This document shows positions 11,901 through 14,929 of a DNA stretch of 14,929 bases, one piece after another. Every line of letters begins with the position of its first letter. Positions within the stretch are counted from its first letter, which is position 1. The position numbers and the translations under genes were made by a program. The notes below the pieces were generated by a model, which was given only the letters and a program-made list of their open reading frames with translations, did not search any database and was not told where the DNA came from. This DNA is from DATDSR01 sp038062165. GTDB lineage: Bacteria > Patescibacteriota > Minisyncoccia > Phycocordibacterales > DATDSR01. The DNA lies in assembly GCA_038062165.1 (NCBI GenBank), contig JBBTXQ010000042.1, forward strand, positions 1-14,929, read 5' to 3'.

Positions 11901-14397
11901 TTCTTTTCATCGCGTCGTATGCGTAGGCGGTGTACAGGGCGTTGTCTGTCGTAGCCGGTGTTCTCGCGGAACCAGTCGAAAAATACGACAGAGATTCTTT
12001 GGCGGGAAGGCCGAGCTCGTTGTATGCGAAATCTTTTACCGAAAACGTATTGGCGGTTTCTGCTTCTTTGCGCTCTTGGATTTTTCTCCCAAAGCCGTCG
12101 AAATACGCGAAAATATCAAAGGAATTTGTTGCGTCGAGATAATGAGTAGTTTGTATTTTGCGGGGTATTGCGCTGTCGTCGTACGCGATTGCCGACTTGG
12201 TGACAAGCGTGGAGGGTGCAGCCAAGTCTGGGACTTTTTCTTCCTTTACGCGGCCAAACCCGTCGTATACCGTCTCAAACACTCGGCTATTCGGGTCGGT
12301 TACGGTTTTTATTTTTCCCGATGTGTAGTCGTAGGTGTATTGTGCTGTTTGATTTTTCGCGTTCGTGACGCTTGCGGGATACAGGTTGAAAGAGTCGTAG
12401 GTGTAGTTCGTAGTATTGTCGTTTGGGTCTTTTTCCTGCATTACTAATCCATACGTGTTGTAGGTTTTTTCAACATCAATATATGTGGCGCCGCTTACCC
12501 ACTCTTCTTGTTTGGTGAGATTGCCTTTGTCCACACTGCCTAAAGCCAAGAGGTCGTAATAGAACTTTGTTTCTTTTATCTTATTGCCTGACTGGTCAAG
12601 CGAAGTTTCCTGCGAAGGAAGGCTCGTGATGTTCGCGGGCATATTGGAAGCGTAAGAAATGTCGGCGATGAGTTTATCTAAACCAATATCCGAGAATGTG
12701 TTATTGTCGCTTCCCTGAACCTCTCCCCACTGAACTTTTTGGATGAGGTTTCCCGTTGCATCGTTGTAGCTGTAGGTTTCGGCAATGTCTCTGTGCGAGG
12801 CATCTCCGTCGTAGGTAAATTGAATTGTTTGGGTGAGTTTTACAAAATTGCGAGCGTTTCCCAAGGGGATATGTTCCCATTTATTGAGAGTCTGGGCGTA
12901 TTTTCTGTTTGAGCCGTCGTAGACCTCTTCTCTCCACACTCTCCCCTTTTTGCTCACATGGTCTTGGAATTCTCCGAGATTCGCGCTGGCGCTGTTGTCT
13001 GAAGCGAATTGACTTTGGTGGAAATAGGTTTTGGTGGTAGCTCCAGTGCTCTCGGCGCTTATCACTTCACGGAATCCGGCGTACTCGCGCGTGACTACCT
13101 CGTTGGGATCGTAAAAGTAGTGGCCTCCGTGATACGTGAAGTTTTTGACAGAGCTTACTCCCATGACCATGTCTGTGTAGGTAAGTTTCGAGAGCGTTTT
13201 TACGATAAACGGGAGGCCCGTGGAAGCAAGATATTCGAGGTAGATTTCTCCCCCAGTGTTATTTTGCGCTTTCTTGAGTAATCCTGTCGCAAGGCCTGCT
13301 GTGTAATACTCAAATTGGATGGGAGGAAGCGTTTGGCCCTGTGCTTCTTGGGTAACCTGCAAAAGTCGAGAAATGGGAATACTGGTGTTGTCATACCCGA
13401 ACACATAACTCTTTCTCGTTACCCACGCAGAAGATACATTTTCTTGCACATCAATGTGCTCCAAGAGCCGATATGTGCTCACGGGAAACCCGGAATGATA
13501 ACTGACTGACGACGTTGATTTTGAAAGATATTGAAATTTGATTTGGAAAAGGCTTTCGGTTGGGCTTGTGAACACGTACCGTATGGTATCCAAATACGCT
13601 TGATTGTGATCTTGGGAATAGGTGTACTCAATCGCGTTGCCATTGGGGTCAACAACTTTTGTAAGCATCCATTGGTATACGCGGCTCGGGTTTTGTGGAT
13701 CGGCCTGGCGAGCCGAAGAATCTACGCCAAAAGTGAATATATTTCCTTGGGTATCCTGAACCCTCCATTGATTATTCTCAAAGAAGTATTTGGTAAAATC
13801 ATTCTCTGTTTTTGCCATGTACAGGTTTGCTGCGCCGTCCACAAGTGCAAGCTCATTGTACTTTCCCGCGAGTTTTACCGCAAAATCGTTTCTCGTGTAT
13901 AACTGATCGAGCCCGTGAGCTGTATTGCGGAAAATGCTGCTCGTGCTCAAATCGAATCCGTATCCATACGGAGAGATATAATCTTTTTTGAAGCTTGAGT
14001 AAGAAAGCGTAAGCTCCGGGCTAAGTCCTCGTCGGCCCGGAGGAAGCGCAAAGGGAATATCGAGCCGCGCCTCCCCAGAAAAGAGGTTGGCCACAAAGAG
14101 ATCCTGGAATCCCTTGAGGTTCAACCATGGATCTGACTTGGGGGTTTCCATGAGAGGTAGGGGCTGCTCTATTTGTTCTTGCGCGCTTTGAGCTGCCAGC
14201 TTCTCGATTTCCTTTTCTGATTTGAGCTTTGCTTCCCCGTCCCCGCCAACATCTGGCAAAGTTGTGGTGGGGGGCGGGCCCGCCTCAATATCCGCCGCTG
14301 GCGGATTTTGGGCGGGTTCTTCTCCATACGCAAACTGTCCTGACGACGCCATCAAGAATACGAGCAAAAATATAATCGAGAAGATTTTTCTCATCAC
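8923..14397 (-). CDS. Secreted full-length RHS/YD-repeat polymorphic toxin with SpvB-like N-terminus and uncharacterised tip
   Basis: The protein of about 1824 residues opens with a signal peptide (RKIFSIIFLLVFLMASSGQF, roughly residues 3-22, cleaved near AYG/EE) and a proline-rich linker. An SpvB-like segment follows at residues 104-134 (SGEARLDIPFALPPGRRG). YD repeats (YTYDxxGN, YDxxxR) run from about 645 to 1240. A DNRLRE-like domain (about 1247-1452) interrupts them. The core tail runs from KHIYAG (about 1501) through DHTDHLGG, DYYPFGG, RYYNQDVGRF and NPLKYVDETGE (about 1650). Known RHS proteins form a beta shell around a cleaved C-terminal toxin. Here that tip is the last ~174 residues and contains DIPGGTAGAIQYTKETGKL and HIQKGQDLL. 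I have seen similar ends on other RHS/LXG toxins but cannot name an activity. The stated start is GTG; an ATG one codon downstream (14394) is equally likely. An immunity candidate lies 7 bases downstream. Confidence 0.95.
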   Translation of the reverse strand: MMRKIFSIIFLLVFLMASSGQFAYGEEPAQNPPAADIEAGPPPTTTLPDVGGDGEAKLKSEKEIEKLAAQSAQEQIEQPLPLMETPKSDPWLNLKGFQDLFVANLFSGEARLDIPFALPPGRRGLSPELTLSYSSFKKDYISPYGYGFDLSTSSIFRNTAHGLDQLYTRNDFAVKLAGKYNELALVDGAANLYMAKTENDFTKYFFENNQWRVQDTQGNIFTFGVDSSARQADPQNPSRVYQWMLTKVVDPNGNAIEYTYSQDHNQAYLDTIRYVFTSPTESLFQIKFQYLSKSTSSVSYHSGFPVSTYRLLEHIDVQENVSSAWVTRKSYVFGYDNTSIPISRLLQVTQEAQGQTLPPIQFEYYTAGLATGLLKKAQNNTGGEIYLEYLASTGLPFIVKTLSKLTYTDMVMGVSSVKNFTYHGGHYFYDPNEVVTREYAGFREVISAESTGATTKTYFHQSQFASDNSASANLGEFQDHVSKKGRVWREEVYDGSNRKYAQTLNKWEHIPLGNARNFVKLTQTIQFTYDGDASHRDIAETYSYNDATGNLIQKVQWGEVQGSDNNTFSDIGLDKLIADISYASNMPANITSLPSQETSLDQSGNKIKETKFYYDLLALGSVDKGNLTKQEEWVSGATYIDVEKTYNTYGLVMQEKDPNDNTTNYTYDSFNLYPASVTNAKNQTAQYTYDYTSGKIKTVTDPNSRVFETVYDGFGRVKEEKVPDLAAPSTLVTKSAIAYDDSAIPRKIQTTHYLDATNSFDIFAYFDGFGRKIQERKEAETANTFSVKDFAYNELGLPAKESLSYFSTGSARTPATTDNALYTAYAYDAMKRITSVANAVGNTTNAYADWKTTITDASGKVKDLENDAYGRLAKVQEHNGANVYTITYAYDGLGNLVKITDAQGNVRNFTYDALSRRLTAQDLHAPADATFGTWTYTYDSASNITKAVDPKSQTINYTYDALNRALTEDFTGTAGTEITYAYDTGTNGVGRLTSITTPNIITAYTYDAVGNIAAENRTIQSISYPTTRSYDRQGNTTSITYPDTSQIQYAYNTAGLLESIPTFASNFDYAPIGKISKKVFANGVQTSMTYDTAKLYRLSSISTTNPSAVALQNLAYTYDPVGNVTQIVDTSNTNAAKTVVYAYDDLHRLTSATATNAANGQNYAHTFSYDSIGNIASKSDIGSYLYQGTNYANPHAATSVAGKTYSYDNNGNLIAAGSNSYAFDYQNRLVQATVSGSEGGGAGAPTPTTVSFYSASGDGSIYKNGSSWDIAHDAVSGTSRNYTSSLLYVRSGMASSTTWRIERAFLPFNTASLPDDAAITEAKLKVYVYSKLNHDNDGDDWVTVVQTSQPSATSLGTADYDLAGAINNPIEGVDVGERKDITNVATNQYLTFTLNGAGRGWIDKTVYTKLGLREGHDVIDSPFVGSSLQYNQLRLRTAEASGTSTDPVLEVTYTAAAATSSSIATIDYTYDHAGQRVKQSNGTATTIYPSKLYNVEGTKKTKHIYAGGELIATVEVVGTSTPVVYYDHTDHLGGSSVLTNASAVAEQVLDYYPFGGIRLNEKASSFDEQRKFTGQEYDKDTNLHYYVQRYYNQDVGRFTSQDPVHLLIGDEQRFKDKAQRSLEFHLSDPQSLNSYSYVNNNPLKYVDETGEIWQYIAAALFWPEVAYAPATPEETYNDPTEKVLLIGSFVPFGGGVKNVPNTVKNLANPVKNLADDAVKVAEQWGSTAFNATKQQADWVKGVENSKLQNIIQKFFQVSDDIPGGTAGAIQYTKETGKLVGDSDHIQKGQDLLRGLQNVLKQNLNRADLEKTKDLYKKLDRSLNR
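9258..9299 (-). repeat. 21-bp in-frame tandem duplication at the tip junction
   Basis: Two adjacent 21-bp units (9258-9278 and 9279-9299) match at 18 of 21 positions and encode the two copies in VKNLANPVKNLADDAV. Orphan cassette 1 has only one copy (TVKNLTDDAV). The second unit matches cassette 1, whereas the first unit and the bases beyond it match cassette 2. This places a recombination point in the linker just ahead of the toxin domain. Confidence 0.85.
9281..9828 (-). repeat. 548-bp direct repeat, copy in the full RHS gene
   Basis: This stretch appears identical, base for base by eye, to 7847-8394 (constant offset 1434). It encodes the RHS core tail from YDHTDHLGG through NPLKYVDETGE and the shared linker EIWQYIAAALFWPEVAYAP up to VKNL. 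Both flanks diverge abruptly. It is a natural substrate for homologous recombination between the full gene and cassette 1. Confidence 0.93.
10025..10660 (-). other. DNRLRE-like beta-sandwich domain inserted in the RHS shell
   Basis: Residues of about 1247-1452 of the RHS protein have no YD repeats. They read as a DNRLRE-type domain: an opening SFYSASGDGSIYKNGSSWD, a central RAFLPFNTASLPDDAAITEA followed by KLKVYV, then TFTLNGAGRGWIDKT and a closing LRLRTAEASGTSTDPVLEVTY. The family is a beta-sandwich found in secreted and carbohydrate-active proteins. It is bounded by a low-complexity linker on the N-terminal side (SGSEGGGAGAPTPTT) and AAAATSSS on the C-terminal side, and the YD frame resumes with IDYTYDHAGQR. 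The family call is from motif memory, without a profile search. Confidence 0.7.
10690..12480 (-). repeat. YD-repeat coding array of the RHS shell
   Basis: This part of the RHS gene encodes many degenerate repeats of about 20 residues built on YTYD(A/S)xGN and related forms, for example TYDALSRR, YTYDAVGN and YAYDGLGN. On the plus strand they show as recurring 'tcgtacgtgta'-like words. In RHS proteins of known structure such repeats form the spiral beta wall of the cocoon. The same codon bias creates long antisense open frames here, which I do not accept as genes. Confidence 0.9.
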
Positions 14398-14414
14398 AGC
14401 TGCCTATTATTTAT

Positions 14415-14900
14415 TTACTGCGCGCACTCGCCATAAAATTTATCCGGGCCGTCGCCGCTCACGTACACGCATTTGTACACAAGATCGAATGTGAGATCCC
14501 CGCGATTCAACAATATACCGTAGTAAAAGTTGTATATACTAGGAACGGTCGAAACGAACTCATGATGTATGAGGATATCAAGCAAGCCGTCTCCATTTAC
14601 ATCTACCGTTTGCGAAGGAGAGGTTGAGACGCCTGGACTCATAGTGTGCAGCCAATCGGCAGCTGTACCTGTTTTATGAGCACCTGAAGTTGGCCAGGTT
14701 GGGTATGCTTTGAAAAGATCAAATGCGCTTCCATGACTTGTAAGATTGATAGCTGCTTTTACTTCCCCTGATTTGATTGAGGGAAGGAAATAGACTGCGG
14801 CTCCGACTCCAGCTATAAGCAGAGGGAGAATAACGAAACTCACGACACGAATTATTTGTTTGTTCATAGATTTATAAAATTTATTTCTTATGTTGTTCAT
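14415..14900 (-). CDS. Membrane-anchored or secreted protein with a single FG-GAP/VCBS-type motif
   Basis: This 161-residue protein begins with a basic stretch and a hydrophobic segment at about residues 17-39 (IIRVVSFVILPLLIAGVGAA), which acts as a signal peptide or membrane anchor, so the rest should face outside. A second ATG at 14867 (MNKQIIRVV) is an equally good start, because neither ATG has a clear Shine-Dalgarno site. The motif DVNGDGLLDILI followed by YGILLNRGDLTF matches the calcium-loop and second strand of FG-GAP/VCBS repeats, which are found in integrin-like propellers and in the middle of TcaB/TcdB-type toxins. Only one repeat is present, too few for a propeller. The gene ends 17 bases before the RHS gene on the same strand, so the two are probably cotranscribed. 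It could be an accessory surface protein or a remnant of an RHS/TcdB N-terminal module. The specific function is unknown. Confidence 0.7.
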   Translation of the reverse strand: MNNIRNKFYKSMNKQIIRVVSFVILPLLIAGVGAAVYFLPSIKSGEVKAAINLTSHGSAFDLFKAYPTWPTSGAHKTGTAADWLHTMSPGVSTSPSQTVDVNGDGLLDILIHHEFVSTVPSIYNFYYGILLNRGDLTFDLVYKCVYVSGDGPDKFYGECAQ

Positions 14901-14929
14901 TGTTTAGGGATATGTTTTTCGACCTTCTA

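Noticed and set aside
11539..12447. Long plus-strand open frame (302 codons) antisense to the YD repeats
   Set aside because: It is the complement of the repeated Tyr-Asp codons, which rarely give stops on the other strand. It has no domain, and a well-supported gene covers the same bases.
10690..12480. Recurring short words in the YD-repeat region as a CRISPR or other nucleic-acid repeat array
   Set aside because: The words are degenerate, spaced by coding repeat length, and fully explained by the protein repeats in an intact frame.

Overview
All genes that I accept lie on the minus strand, so the window reads from base 14929 down to base 1. The content is a polymorphic-toxin locus of the RHS/YD-repeat class from a bacterium. 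A candidate-phyla-radiation (Patescibacteria/Parcubacteria-like) host is my best guess. The reasons are very compact genes, weak or absent Shine-Dalgarno sites, many short unfamiliar proteins, a DNRLRE-like domain inside a secreted RHS protein, and a decayed 'TYYWRIKxWDDDxAE' surface-domain module of a type I associate with those genomes. No marker gene is present to prove it.

Layout in transcription order. (1) 14900-14415: a membrane-anchored protein with one FG-GAP/VCBS calcium-type motif. (2) 14397-8923: a full-length secreted RHS toxin (about 1824 aa) with signal peptide, SpvB-like N-terminal region, a long YD-repeat shell interrupted by a DNRLRE-like beta domain, the conserved RHS core tail, and a C-terminal toxin tip. 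A likely immunity gene follows (8915-8532). (3) 8517-7088: an 'orphan tip' made of a new signal peptide fused to the last ~145 residues of the RHS core plus a Tox-REase-7-like nuclease tip, then a small presumed immunity gene. (4) 7038-5496: a second orphan tip with an ADP-ribosyltransferase-like end, then a presumed immunity gene. (5) 5435-3903: a third orphan tip with a glycine-rich end, then a two-helix membrane protein that may be its immunity protein. (6) 3890-3315: a mosaic of decayed pieces (a surface-protein domain and the last 57 codons of a toxin tip), then an intact immunity-like gene. (7) 3278-1260: two overlapping four-helix membrane proteins, a small frameshifted gene, and an SPFH/band-7 protein. 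(8) 1257-233: a headless, frameshifted RHS core fragment with a DUF4258-like tip, followed by a DUF2283 protein, a pair that resembles a toxin-antitoxin system. (9) 236-1: a 37-bp RHS core scrap and an open frame leaving the window.

The most interesting feature is the array. One complete RHS gene is followed by at least three intact cassettes in which a signal peptide is fused to the RHS core tail and a different toxin, each paired with its own immunity candidate, plus two or three decayed units. A 548-bp stretch is identical between the full gene and the first cassette. A 21-bp in-frame duplication marks the point where their tips diverge. This looks like a tip-switching system maintained by homologous recombination, in which the stored tips are themselves secretable proteins instead of silent fragments.
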